This document shows, piece by piece, positions 31,466 to 42,879 of a stretch of DNA of 64,000 nt (position 1 is the stretch's first letter; every line of letters starts with the position of its first letter). The position numbers were made by a program, and so were the translations under genes. The notes beneath the pieces are model-generated. The model was not told the DNA's origin, ran no database searches, and saw only the letters and a list, made by a program, of their open reading frames with translations. Where the stretch lies: positions 24,760,879 through 24,824,878 of the forward strand of contig NW_022145599.1 in assembly GCF_000002235.5 (NCBI RefSeq), given 5' to 3'. This DNA comes from Strongylocentrotus purpuratus. Lineage: Eukaryota; Echinodermata; Echinoidea; Camarodonta; Strongylocentrotidae.

Positions 31466-32485
31466 ATGGTTGAAGTTTTGTTTTATTCCTTGACTGGTGG
31501 ATTTAAAATTCCAAAATGGTTTGTCTTTTTCATTCTCATGAATCTAGGTGGAAGTAAATCCACAACATTAAATAAAATACAAGGGCAAGAAGCTAACTTG
31601 ATTTTCCCATACCCATGTGACAGTACAGAAGTCACTTTACGGCATTCCCTCAGCGCCCCATTTTATCGCTCGACAGACGGGTCAGCGCTGTCATTGCCTC
31701 GAGTTCAGGTCAATAGATTCCAAGTGCAGAATAGAAACAAAAATGGAAACTGCTCTCTGGATCTTACAATAACTAATCTAATGAGAAATGATGCAGGGAA
31801 ATACATCTCATCGGTTTACAAGGATGGGCAGTCAATTATTGTTGATCACACAACAAGAGTCGAACTGCAAATAGACTATCCTCCTGGTAAGGCATCATGT
31901 GATGTGAGTGAAGGAAAGGGTGGAGACTGGGTTTTAATAGACTGTACAGCTAATGTTGGGAGTCTATCAGGAAAGATTGAATGCTATCAGGGTGGTGTAT
32001 GGATGCCTTCCCTAACTGACCCCAGTGAATCTGTCACTTTATTAACACAGACCATTCTCATCAGAAAATCTCTGCCAGTATTTTGTTGTTCTTCTTTTTT
32101 GGATGAATACAAAGAAAGATGTGAATGTAAGGATACTGGTCTGTATATAGCTGATGATGATAGCAATGACCCTTGCCCTCCTTTAGAAATTACAACAATG
32201 CCTCCTCTTTCCACTCTCACAGAAAACAATCAAAGTGATTACTATTCCAATATGACGTCCTCCATTCCAATTAATATGGAAACATGCAACTTTGATAGCA
32301 TTCAGTTTATAATTTCCGTTACTATTGAATCCATAGTGCTAGTCTTGATTTTTGTTATGGTGTATAAAATGATAAAAAGGGTGAGAAATGCTGAATGTAG
32401 ACAATATATTCCTCTTACTTTGTGTTGTTGGCCCAAATCTTCCAATAATGGAAACGATTTGATTGAAATTAAACCAGTTTATTAG
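31466..32485 (+). CDS. Ig-family type I membrane receptor, copy 1 (Siglec-like V-set), intact
   Basis: Single-exon frame of 339 codons. Signal peptide about 1-30 (hydrophobic WFVFFILMNLGG). V-set domain about 36-136: C51 in strand B, C96 in strand E (GNCSLDLTITNL), then NDAGKYISSVYKDG where the usual F-strand Cys should follow Tyr113 but is absent. This B-E pairing is the Siglec pattern, although the Siglec sialic-acid Arg position is Ser here. Second domain about 140-236 is rich in Cys (145, 160, 173, 207, 208, 219, 221, 237). Then a stalk with sequons at N255 and N262, TM helix about 279-300, a basic stop-transfer KMIKR, and a tail with C311, C320 and C321 (possible palmitoylation) ending IEIKPVY. 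No ITIM or ITAM. The start is supported by conservation in paralogues. An acceptor at 31394 suggests a 5' UTR intron. Ligand and role unknown; surface recognition is inference. Confidence 0.85.
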   Translation: MVEVLFYSLTGGFKIPKWFVFFILMNLGGSKSTTLNKIQGQEANLIFPYPCDSTEVTLRHSLSAPFYRSTDGSALSLPRVQVNRFQVQNRNKNGNCSLDLTITNLMRNDAGKYISSVYKDGQSIIVDHTTRVELQIDYPPGKASCDVSEGKGGDWVLIDCTANVGSLSGKIECYQGGVWMPSLTDPSESVTLLTQTILIRKSLPVFCCSSFLDEYKERCECKDTGLYIADDDSNDPCPPLEITTMPPLSTLTENNQSDYYSNMTSSIPINMETCNFDSIQFIISVTIESIVLVLIFVMVYKMIKRVRNAECRQYIPLTLCCWPKSSNNGNDLIEIKPVY

Positions 32486-32713
32486 TTTACCACAGGTTTG
32501 ATAATTTAGTTACTACAATTACTACCGAACTCATGCCTGTGTATGTCTTTGAATGTCAGAGAACCAGCCGATGTATGAATGCTAGCTTAATAATTGATTG
32601 CATTTACGCTTGCATTTTGAATAACTAGCTAGCTTTTAGCCACACCATTTCCATCTGGAATTTTTTTATTGAGTTGGATGTCAAAGGTGTAACATATTAC
32701 TGTTTGTGAAATA

Positions 32714-33376
32714 CAGTGTGAGTCAAAAAAAGTTTACACCTAGAAAATTGCTAATTATTTGTAAAATAATCTATTAACAGTACATTATTATACATCTTAT
32801 GAAAGAGTGTTTTATCCCAAATCATCTTGTACCATTTTTGTGTGATATGTGTTAACGCTGGGATGATCAGGAGGCATTGTTTGCGAGAGTGCAAAAATCG
32901 ACTTGCGCCAAGGTTGCTTATGTGATGTATGAATAAAACAATTGGGATTTGGGTATTAATTCGATCTTTGCAGATCTAAATAACATCCCTAACAAATTTA
33001 ATAATGCCACACATATCAAATATCGAATATCAAATATCAACGAACTTTTGTGCGCGCGTGTGTGGGTGTGTGTGACTTTGCCCTTTGCAAAAGCATATGC
33101 AATGCATTTCATTTGATACATTCAATTCATTCTCTTACTCCGCTAATCCCAACATAATACATACTGTAGGCATCACTTTGGCGCAAGTCGATTCTTGCAC
33201 TCTCGCAAACAATGCCTCCTGTTCTCCCAAGCGTGAACACATACCACACAAAAATGATACCAAATGATTTGAGATAAAATACTTTTTCATAAGATGTATA
33301 ATAATTTACTTTTCATCGATGATTTTTAAAATAATTAGCAACTTTCTAGGTGTAAACTTTTTTTTGACTCACACGG
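32714..33376. mobile_element. Mariner-like inverted-repeat element, about 660 bp
   Basis: The termini are CAGTGTGAGTCAAAAAAAGT and the inverse ACTTTTTTTTGACTCACAC, preceded by TA. The arms continue with TTTACACCTAG and ATTGCTAATTATT, and an inner palindrome (GGAGGCATTGTTTGCGAGAG and its complement). The paralogous place at about 41928-41936 has no element. The same element sits at 63459 onward in the unit of gene copy 4. No transposase was seen. Confidence 0.85.
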
Positions 33377-33467
33377 ATATATAGATATGACGATCACTTT
33401 ATCCTCTTTGCAGTTACTGAAAAACCTCTGTATTTAGGCAAAAATCTGAATCTAACCGTAATTCAAA

Positions 33468-34240
33468 ATGTAACAAGTTTCATTTCATCCTTGAATGGTG
33501 GATTTCAAATCCCAATATTATTACAGATAATGAGTTCTGGTCATGCGATTGCATTGTGAAAGAAAAGGTGTTGAATGGGTCAGAAAAATGTGATCATGTA
33601 GCATGTAAGTATTGGTGTAAGCAAGGATCTAGAGTCATCAAAATAATAATAAATTTTTGCCAGTCTTGGTAAAGTAACAAGCACTGTACACAGAAAGATG
33701 TATATGGGACTACACAAATGGTGTCGGGGCTACTAACCTTGATTTCTTTATCTTTCTATGCTCATTACTCAGCCAGTATACATTTTCTACCAAAAGTGTT
33801 TGGCAAACGACATTTATTTGTACTCTTGAACATTCAGTGTAAGTATCGCTTGAATCTGTGAGAATTTTTTTTTTTTTTTTTACCAGCACTCAAGTTTATC
33901 TTTAATTTCTATTATTAGTCTATACGGATGTAAGTCAACACAATTATCTCAAATACAAGGGCAAGGAGCTCTCATGATTTTTCCCATACCTATGTGATGG
34001 TGCAAAAGTTACATTACAGCATTTGTACAGATTCTCATTTTATCGATTGACAGATAGATCAATGTGTCGTTGCCTGGAGGTCAGCTCCATAGATTCCAAG
34101 TGCAAAATAGAAACAACAAAACTGCTTCCTGGATTTTACAATAAGTAATCTAATGAGAAGTGATGTAGGAAAATATACATTTGTTTACAAGGATATGCAA
34201 CTAATTGGTGATCTCACAACAGAGTTTATATGCAGTGTAT
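33468..34240 (+). pseudogene. Ig-family pseudogene, V-set part only, interrupted by a MITE
   Basis: The leader region begins ATGTAACAAG, so a stop directly follows the ATG position. After TCAAATCCCAATATTA a repeat of about 370 bp is inserted (TTCTGGTCATGCGATTGCAT, the TAAAGACCAGT MITE family). The V-set part resumes at about 33918 (ACGGATGTAAGTCAACACAA) with frameshifts and TGA stops (CCATACCTATGTGATGG). It fades after the strand F/G region (GTTTACAAGGATATGCAACT). The second Ig domain, TM and tail are absent. Clearly a dead relative of the 31466/40004 family. Confidence 0.85.
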
Positions 34241-34624
34241 ATCATAGCCTATCTTCTTTATTGGTATGAATTGGGAATTTTTTAATATTTTCTATAGAAA
34301 GAGTGTAACTTTCTCTGAACACTGGGCAATCTTTGTAGTTTTTGCCATGAGCCCACCTTGGGCAATACGGAGCTAGTTGCCATCTACTTTTCTAAACCAT
34401 TATCCCTGAACTGTGCAGCTGTATGATGTAGAGAAAATTTCGATGAATTGTTTTGAAGTTGTATTTTTTTTTCTTTTTCATTCCTGTATTCCGTTCCAAA
34501 GAATTCTTTATCTGATAAAGTGCGAAGATAAATTGAAAGAACCACCTATTTAAATTATGTATAGTTTAATGAGACAAGTTTCTCTAGAAGGAAATCGAGA
34601 ACACTGCACACAAATACTAGCTTT

Positions 34625-35335
34625 GTCAGAATGGCTCCAATTCAATGAGTCAGGGTTGTATATACAGGGTTTGATGTCCAAAGACACTTTGACACTGAGT
34701 TACATTTACTAAGATGTTTTTTTAAGGATACTGTTATGCTTTATTACGATGGCTTCCATTCAATGTGTCAGGATTGTATATACAGGGTTTGATGTCCAAA
34801 GACACTTGGACACTGAGTTACATTTACTTAAATGTTTTTGAATGATACGGTTATGCTTTATTACGATGGCTTCCATTCCATGTGTCAGGATTGTATACAG
34901 GGTTTGATGTCCAAAGACACTTGGACACGGAGTTAAATTTTCTTACATGTTTTTTTAATGATACTGTTATGCTTTATTATCCTGACTTCCATTCAATGTG
35001 TCAGGATCTTATACAGGGTTTGATGTCAAAAGACACTTATATACTGAGTTACATGTACTTCTATGTTTATTAATCACTATTATGTTCTTTTATGATGGCT
35101 TCGATTCAATGTGTCAGGATTGTATACAGGGTTTGATGTCAAAAGACACTTTTATACTGAGTAACATGTACTTCTATGTTTGTTAATCAATATTATGTTC
35201 TTTTATGATGGCTTCAATTCAATGTGTCAGGATTGTATACAGGGTTTGATGTCAAAAGACACTTTTATACTGAGTTACATGTACTTCAATGTTGCTGAAT
35301 TACTACTATGCTCTTTCATGATGGCTGAATGAATA
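34625..35335 (+). repeat. 113-118 bp satellite array, six units
   Basis: The unit has GTGTCAGGATTGTATACAGG, GTTTGATGTCAAAAGACAC and GTTAATCACTATTATG. Spacings of CAGGATTG are 118, 117, 116, 113 and 113 bp; units become more uniform to the right. Frames of about 60 codons over the array are artefacts. Confidence 0.92.
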
Positions 35336-36784
35336 TGTCTCCAATAACTTATACAAAAAGCAGTACTACATACAATGTATTTTTATATGTTTGTTTGTGT
35401 TGTTCTCACAGACTTCCAAATAGGGACAAATATTTGTATGACAGTAAACCAAAGTGATTAGTTTACCACAGGATTACAATTATTTTGTTTTATAATCTAA
35501 TTTCAAGATATAAAACCTGCTTTAGAAATTCCTCATCAGAATATTTACCTTCCTAGTGCATTTTTCTGTCATGGATTAACTGATTTAGTTAAAGTGGATG
35601 GGTACCCAAACCACCAGAGCAACTGCTCATGGACTAGTAGTAGATTTATTGTCTTATCTCTTTATAATGGATGAGGTTAAAGAAGTATAATCCCTCCTTG
35701 CCTGGTCATTGACAATCACTTTGAAAAAGCATTTTATTGAAAAAAAATCACTGGCATTTCACTAGCATCCACAGATAGTACACCTTAATAGTCTTTATAA
35801 ATATAATGTACATGAGTAACATAAATATATATGTATGCTTTTAAATAACTGCATGTCTTTCTCTATCAAACAAGCTGAAGCAATATACCTGAAATGTCTT
35901 TTTTTATTTTGAGAAGTAGCTTTTCTCAAGTTAATATGTATTTGATTAATGCATTTCATCTCTAGTGTGCAAACAATTTAATGTATATAGAATATTTCCT
36001 GGTGCTTATTTCGGAACGCCATGTGCGTTTATAGATCTTTTCATTTATTCATGTTGATGTCATATCGCCATGTCATCTCATCCATCCGATGGGTCACTAA
36101 GGGCTCCTTTTACACTACATTTTGTAGCCTAAGTGGAGGGTTGTATCTGCAAATTATTAAATGTTTAATCAAAATGAAACCATACCAAAATATTCAGAAG
36201 GCAATTTTTCAGTCACTTGATATATGCACTTCATCGATGCATTTCATCCATGAGGACACATTTATTCAAAATTGCGTTCGATGATTAATTAACTCTGTTC
36301 ACTTTGATGTGCATTCCATAATGTATTGTAATTTGTAGGTTTATTTGCATTTTTAGTTTTGTTTAAGATGTAATTGTATATCGGTCTATTTTGTGTGTTA
36401 TAGCGCTTAGAGACTTCGGTGGTAAGCGCTTCATAAGTAACGTTTTTATTATTATTATTATTATTATTAATATCATTGTGTGCAAACCGTATCATTTTTT
36501 TCTGATTACAATTTTGTGGTTGTTTATGGGTACTTTGTACTTTGATATCAGTTTCCAACCTCTTAACAGAATACCAGTTAACTTTCCTTTTTGTTGAGGG
36601 GCAGAATATTACTGAGCAACTTCAAACTGTATTCCTAGCTAGATTCATGTATTAATAATAATAGTAAATACTTATAAAGCGCACTTATCTAATAACTTAC
36701 TCAAGGCACTATACAAAACAATATTAAAACGAATCATTTACGATATGTGAGAAATGTTTATTTTTATACTATATATTTTCTGTC
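35336..36784 (+). other. 3' flank block of the Ig units, with LINE/SINE 3' ends
   Basis: Non-coding block repeated at 43745-44720, 46150-46420 (part) and 57725-58960. Contains GGATGGGTACCCAAACCACC. At 36400-36480 and 36650-36720 are (ATT)n/(AAT)n modules with GCGCTTAGAGACTTCGG and AAAGCGCACTTATCTAATAA, typical LINE/SINE tails; the second also occurs at 58818-58900. Confidence 0.65.
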
Positions 36785-37419
36785 TGTTTTACTTCTTGCT
36801 GTGAATGAATTCATATTAAAAACATTTGCTTATAAATTTGAACATAAAGTGCCATTTGCAACTTCATATTGTTCTTTGTTTTGGGTGTGAGTTTTGTGAG
36901 TAATTGTGTATGAGGGTGAGGTGCACGTGTACGTCATTATGTTCCATAAATCATAATCCTATCCTGCAGGCTTGATTGTGTGGACTTTGGACCTATCATT
37001 CAATTTCACAGAGAGATGTGTTATGTACACCATAAGGGATGTTCACACACAAAGCATAATCACATCCTCACTTTCAAAGTGTACCTATCACCCAACAAAG
37101 TAAAATCAACCTAACAATAATTCACCCGGCATTCTATGGGCGAACGGAGTACAATGATAGGGTGCGAAGAAAATGAAGAATAACATATCGACACAGGAAT
37201 AAGGCTGAGTTTGTGAAATGGAATCTGATAGTTCTCAGATTAGAAACTTAACAAAATTATGAGTGAAATTAACCCTAAAGGAAAATGTTAAAATATAAAC
37301 AGAAATTTAGCAAAATTATCAATAACCTGACAAAGTTGAAGCAAAATTACATTTAACTTGTTTCAATTGACCAGTAAACTAAGGCTTTCATTGGCAGCTA
37401 TCTCTCTCTCTCTCTCTGA

Positions 37420-37459
<40 letters not shown>

Positions 37460-37867
37460 ATGTATACTGTGAAAGGAAATGAGAGATGAATGGTTGCATG
37501 GCTTAAATCAAGTCCCTGATTATTGCTCTACTTTGATGTAATCTCCCTAAACTATATTTTCTCATTTGTATTTATTTCCATGGAAGTTGTTGTAAAAACA
37601 CTTACAGGTGTATGTATATTTATTTGTATATTTATATATATTTTAAAATCAAGGGTGATAGTGAGAGTTAAAAAAAGAAATCGTTTAGTGAGAAATACAA
37701 ATTAAAAAAAGGGGTTTTAGAAATCAGACAGAATCAAGTTTCCCGAGCGCCTGCATGCGTTCAAGCAAGTCATGAAAAAACGGCACCTCACCCTCCAAAT
37801 TCCAAACCGGATTTTGATTTATTTATTTTTTAAATAAAAAACGATTTAAATGGGCAAATAATCAGGC

Positions 37868-37917
<50 letters not shown>

Positions 37918-38569
37918 CTCACTTATCCCACATGTGAACAGGCAAATAAGTGAAATTTGAATCAGGAATCAATTGCAACGTTTTCCTGCCCTTAATTATT
38001 TTTATTTTATTTTATTTATTTGATTCCATATTTCTTAAAAAGTGTGAATTGGTCTAATGTTGGCATGTACCTCCCAGGGACAGGTACAAAATTGTTGAAC
38101 CATTCCAGCTTTCGTTGATTTGATGCTATTTATATTCTCTGTTGTCAAGAGGAAGTTTGAAAGCGAAAAGTCATGCTTCACCTAGGATGTATGGTTTTCA
38201 TTGGAGCTGCATACAACTTCATGTTTCACAAGCGCAGTTTTTAAGTTTTAAAGTGAAAACCACAACATTATTGATTGCTTTGTATAATTATATATTTTAA
38301 ATCTGAAGAAAAATGTTCCAGATGTTCTACATAAAGAAAACAGCTCAATTAGCAATTTTCTTTCAGGACTACAGCTGAACAATTCATCAATCCTTATTTC
38401 CTAGCAAGGTCATCTCTCCTGCATGAGCATAATTATGATACTACATACTCACAAAGAAGTAGGCCTACACTCGAATAAAGTAAAAGTATATCTGCTCTGA
38501 ACTTGAAGCACCTTTGGTGATCCATTCTTTCCTCCGAGGTTTACTGTTTTTATCTATAAAACGGTTCTA

Positions 38570-38713
38570 GGACACTTAACCCCTGGACATCCACCCCGGA
38601 TAACAACCCCCGGTCAACTACCCCTAGGACAACTACCCCCTAGGTCAACCACCCTCTAGGACGACTATCCTCGGGCAAAAATCCCCGGACAACTACCCCT
38701 AGGACAACTACCT
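38570..38713 (+). repeat. GGACAACTACCCC minisatellite, half form
   Basis: GGTTCTAGGACACTTAACCC, then about ten degenerate units (GACAACTACCCCTAG). The paralogous array is at 60769-60930; the palindromic form is at 23167. Confidence 0.8.
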
Positions 38714-40003
38714 AACTAAGGGTTATTTAAGCGGAACAAAATGAAATTGTCATTTATTATGTAAAATGTAAAATTAAAGCTGTAACTTCCTTCTTCTTTT
38801 CTTCCTGTAAATGTCTTTACCTTATGTTATCTTCATCTTTCATCTGTCCTCTGTTGTTGTGAATGTATGTTTTATGTTTTTTTAATATAAAATAAGTTTA
38901 TATCTTGTTTATTCTAAGTATTTATTTGGGGATAATTCTCATCAAGCTAATTTTGGCTTTCATGATTCCCCACTTCCTTTTATCTTATGTTGATAATGAA
39001 CGAACATGTATATACTTTTGATGTTTTTTAAAAGAGAGTGTAATAAATGAATGGAAAAAATGAAATGAAAGGAATCCCAGCCTGGCAATAAACTTATTTG
39101 ATAAGAAATTAATCCACATATGGCCCTCTCTACTAAGATGTATATTGGGTAACTGGCGATTAATACAAGAACAACAGAACCAATGAGGCTTCCCTGAGTA
39201 AACAAAATTATTATATGATTACCAGTAATATGTTAAACATTGGGTTTTGATGGGGTTTTAGGTTATTATGTTGGGTTGGTTCGGCTAAGGGATAGGTATA
39301 GTGTTGGGTCCATGGTGGAAGTTAGAGCTATAGAGCTAGTGACCATAGAGAAACTATCCCCACAATATAATGTATGTTGTACAATCCACCTACTCTATTT
39401 TTTCTTTTAACACATCCAGGCAATGATTAGGACATCTGGCATCTGGGGCTATTCTAATGGCCATTACTATACTCTACCATCACTGAATCCTAAATGGAGA
39501 GATATGGTCTGCAGGTACGTTATATCTGTTTGATCAAAATGAAATGGAGCTCGGTGATTAAGAAGGGAATAAGTCAGTCCTGGTTGACGGATCAACTCTT
39601 GCTGTATGTCTAATTGTCCAATCTGATGATTTTTACACACTGACAATCTTCATTTGACGAATCCATCAGGAACAAAAGCTGGAACACAATACAGTAGATT
39701 ACGACTACAAGCCTACAATGACTGCATGATTCATGCCGATTATGTGACAGAAAAAGCCGGTGTATGTGTTAGCAGAAAATTAGATTGCACTTTTAAACAT
39801 TTTGAACAACTGGCTGGCTTTTAGCCAAATCGTTTTCATCTGAAATTTTTCGAACGACTTGGATGTCAAAGGTGGAGCAGTATCATTTGTGAATGAGATA
39901 GAATACTAGCTGACGATCACTTTCTCCTACTTACAGTTCAAAGTAACAATCTTTTACTCCACATTTTGGGAAGAATCTCTACGGTATTCTACCATAAATC
40001 ACA

Positions 40004-40924
40004 ATGGTTGAAGTTTTGTTTCATTCCTTGACTGATGGGTTTAAAATAAAAATATTAGTAATTCCTATCATTCTCACGATTCTACATGGATGTAAATCCA
40101 CACAATTATCTAAAATACAAGGGCAAGAAGCTAACTTGATTTTCCCATACCCATGTGACAGTACAGAAGTCACTTTAGTACAGCATTCAAGCAGAGCCCC
40201 ATTTTATCGCTCGACAGACGGGTCGTCGCAGCTGTCATTGCCTGGAAGTCAACTCCATAGATTCCATGTGCAAAATAGAATCAAAAATGGAAACTGCTCT
40301 CTGGATCTTACAATAACTAATCTAATGAGAAATGATGCAGGGAAATACATCTCATTGGTTTACAAGGATGGGAAGTCAATTGTTGATCACACAACAAGAG
40401 TCGAACTGCAAATAGACTATCCTCCTGGTAAGGCATCATGTGATGTGAGTGAAGGAAAGGGTAGAGACTGGGTTTCAATAGACTGTACAGCTAATGTTGG
40501 GAGTCTATCAGGAAAGATTGAATGCTATCAAGATGGTGTATGGATGCCTTCCCTAAATGACCCCAGTGAAACTGTCACTTTATTAACACAGACCATTCTC
40601 ATCAGAAAATCTCTGCCAGTATTTTGTTGTTCTTCTTTTTTGGATGAAAAGAAAGAAAGATGTGAAAGTAAGGATACTTGTCTGTTTATAACTGATGATG
40701 ATAGCAATGACCCTTGCCCTCCTTTAGAAATTACAACAATGCCTCTTCTTTTCACTCTCACAGAAAACAATCAGAGCGATTACTATTCCAATATGACGTC
40801 CTCCATTCCAATTAATATGGAAACATGCAACTTTGATAGCATTCAGTTTATAATTTCCGTTACTATTGAATCTATAGTGCTAATCTTGGTTTTTGTTATG
40901 GTGTATAAAATGATAAAAGGGTGA
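40004..40924 (+). CDS. Ig-family membrane receptor, copy 2, truncated cytoplasmic tail
   Basis: Single-exon frame of 306 codons, with the same order as copy 1: signal peptide with ILVIPIILTILHG, V-set with the two conserved Cys (PYPCDS and GNCSLDL) and no F-strand Cys, Cys-rich second domain, stalk and TM. The cytoplasmic part ends after KMIKG. Compared with copies 1 and 4, one A is missing in the A-run before GGGTGA (about 40914-40922), which brings a TGA into frame. The former tail follows out of frame and has decayed (TAG within it), so a tail-less product is expected. Two codon-sized insertions relative to copy 1 lie in the V-set (TLVQHSS and DGSSQLS). A conserved acceptor at 39936 sits 68 bp before the ATG. 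It could still work as a decoy or a partner-dependent receptor; that is inference. Confidence 0.82.
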   Translation: MVEVLFHSLTDGFKIKILVIPIILTILHGCKSTQLSKIQGQEANLIFPYPCDSTEVTLVQHSSRAPFYRSTDGSSQLSLPGSQLHRFHVQNRIKNGNCSLDLTITNLMRNDAGKYISLVYKDGKSIVDHTTRVELQIDYPPGKASCDVSEGKGRDWVSIDCTANVGSLSGKIECYQDGVWMPSLNDPSETVTLLTQTILIRKSLPVFCCSSFLDEKKERCESKDTCLFITDDDSNDPCPPLEITTMPLLFTLTENNQSDYYSNMTSSIPINMETCNFDSIQFIISVTIESIVLILVFVMVYKMIKG

Positions 40925-41236
40925 GAAATACTAAATTTAGAAATTATACTCCTCTTACTTCGTGTTGTTGCCCCAAATATTCCAACATAGGAAACGATTT
41001 GAATGAAATTTAACCAGTTATTAGTTTACCAGAGGCTTGATAGTTTAATTTCAAGATACAATACTTGCTTTACAAATTTCACACCGGACTATTTACCTTT
41101 TTGAATCCATTTTCTCTAATGGATTGACTGATGTACAGTCTAGTCAAAGTGGATAGGTATCCATTATCCAAACCACCAGAGCGACTGCAAATGTGATGCC
41201 CACGGTTAGCTGAATGCTGCAGACTGTATCTTCGAG

Positions 41237-41578
41237 CAGGCGCGTACACAGGGGGGGGGTTTGGGGGTTAAACCCCCCCTTTGGTAATTTTTTGTGTGTA
41301 AACCCCTCCTAAATATTCCCGAACCCCCCCCCTTTTGGATTTTTTTATTTTGTTATGTCCTCTTACCCCCCCCCCCCCCCCGCCTTTTCAGCGGTCGGCT
41401 GAGTCGTTGCGATTTTTTTGGGACCAAAAAAAAAAAAAAAGTGTCCTCTTACCCCCCCCCCCCCCCCCCCCTCCCCCGCTTATTCAGCGGCTGGCTGAGT
41501 CGTTGCGAAATTTTGGGCCCGATTTATAAATGTTAAACCCCCCCCCCCCCCCTTGAAAAAATCCTGCGTACGCGCCTG
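41237..41578. mobile_element. CAGGCGCGTAC-ended non-autonomous element with G/C runs
   Basis: The termini are CAGGCGCGTACACAGG and CCTGCGTACGCGCCTG. Inside are alternating C runs and TTTTCAGCGG / GGCTGAGTCGTTGCGA repeats. It is placed within the 5' block of the next Ig relic (CTGCAG junction). No clear target duplication. The frames over it are Pro/Leu homopolymer artefacts. Confidence 0.75.
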
Positions 41579-42013
41579 GTCTGCAGGTTATCGCGGTTTT
41601 ATCAAATTGAAATCAAGCCGGATGATTAAGAAGACTATTCAGTCCTGATGAATTTTACAAGCTAAGAATATATCGTTTATGAATCCATCAGAAACAAAGG
41701 CTAGAATACAATAGAGTACATCACGGCTACAATTACTGCCGAACTCATGCCTGTGTATGTCTAGTGTGTCAGAGAACCAGCCGATGTATGAATGCTAGCT
41801 AAATAATTGATTGCATTTACGCTTGCATTCTAAATAACTGGCTAGCTTTTGGCCACACCATTTCCATCTGGAATTTTTTTATTGAGTTGGATGTCAAAGG
41901 TGTAACATTTATGTTTATGAAATATATGTAGACAGGGATCACTTTATCCTCTTTGCAGTTACTGAAAAACCTCTGTATTTGGGGCAAAAATCTGAACCTA
42001 ACCGTAATTCAAA

Positions 42014-42662
42014 ATGCAACAAGTTTCATTTCATCCTTGAATGGTGGATGTCAAATCCCAATATTATTAAAGATAAAGGTGAGTTCTGGTCATGCGATTG
42101 CATTGTGAAAGAAAAGGTGTGGAATGGATCAGAAAATTTGATCATGTAACATGTAAGTATTGGTGTGTAGTGCAAGGTTCTGGAGCCATCAAAATCATAA
42201 TAAATTTGGCCCAGTCTTGGTTAAAGCTTATCTGCCATAGTTTACAGGAGGGATTAGACCGCCCTAGAAGGTCACTGGACAGGTGGTTATCTCATCAACT
42301 CAGCTCTCAGTTAACATAAGAAAAAGAGGATCATGGTGGACCAATGGTCACCGATTAAGCATTGTTTGTTATATAGAGGGCGCAAGTAGCTACAAGTAGT
42401 GCAGTGGGCCTTTAAGTAACAAGCACTGTACACAGAAAGATGTATAAGGGACTGCACAAAATGGTCTCGGAGCTACTAACCTTGATTTCCTTATCTTTCT
42501 ATGCTCATTACTCAGCCAGTATACATTTTCTACCAAAAGTGTTTGGCAAACGACATTTATTTGTACTCTTGAACATTCAGTGTAAGTATCGCTTGAATCT
42601 GTGAGAATTTATTTTCTTTTTTTACCAGAACTCAAGTTTATCTTTAATTTCTATTATTAGTC
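42014..42662 (+). pseudogene. Ig-family relic, leader only
   Basis: The upstream block (41680-42013) is intact, including the acceptor TCCTCTTTGCAG. The leader ATG is followed by a TGA after eight codons. The same TAAAGACCAGT-type insertion as in 33468-34240 starts at about 42070. It contains, in addition, the TTAA MITE at 42221-42415. After the shared TTATCTTTAATTTCTATTAT the V-set part present in the other pseudogene has been deleted (jump to CTGTGCAGCTGTATGATG). Confidence 0.8.
42221..42415 (-). mobile_element. TTAA-flanked MITE, copy 3, inside an Ig relic
   Basis: Inverted relative to 14483-14676 and 19275-19470 (GTAGCTACAAGTAGTGCAGT near its right end). The paralogous place near 33670 reads TTGGTAAAGTAACAAGC without it, which gives an empty site. 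Confidence 0.8.
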
Positions 42663-42879
42663 TATTCTGTGCAGCTGTATGATGTAGAGAAAATTTCGAT
42701 GAATTGTTTTGAAGTTGTATTTTTTTTTCTTTTTCATTCCTGTATTCCGTTCCAAAGAATTCTTTATCTGATAAAGTGCGAAGATAATTTGAAAGAACCA
42801 CCTATTTAAATTATGTATGAGACAAGTTTCTCTAGAAGGAAATCGAGAACACTGCACACAAATACCAGCTTTTTTCAGA

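Larger units (their letters stand above)
36785..41025 (+). repeat. Segmental duplication unit around Ig copy 2 (partner 58965-63240)
   Basis: Collinear with 58965-63240 over more than 4 kb with high similarity: the CT/TA microsatellite (37402-37456), a second TA repeat (37871-37914), the GGACAACTACCCC array and the gene itself. Neutral landmarks such as GAGCGCCTGCATGCGTTCAA are identical. Within it are no other genes; the matching 60-codon frames at 37523 and 59688 are shared non-coding DNA. Confidence 0.85.

Noticed and set aside
32300..32485. ITIM/ITAM signalling motif in the Ig receptor tails
   Set aside because: Tyr positions in both tail types do not fit [VIL]xYxx[LV] or YxxL pairs.
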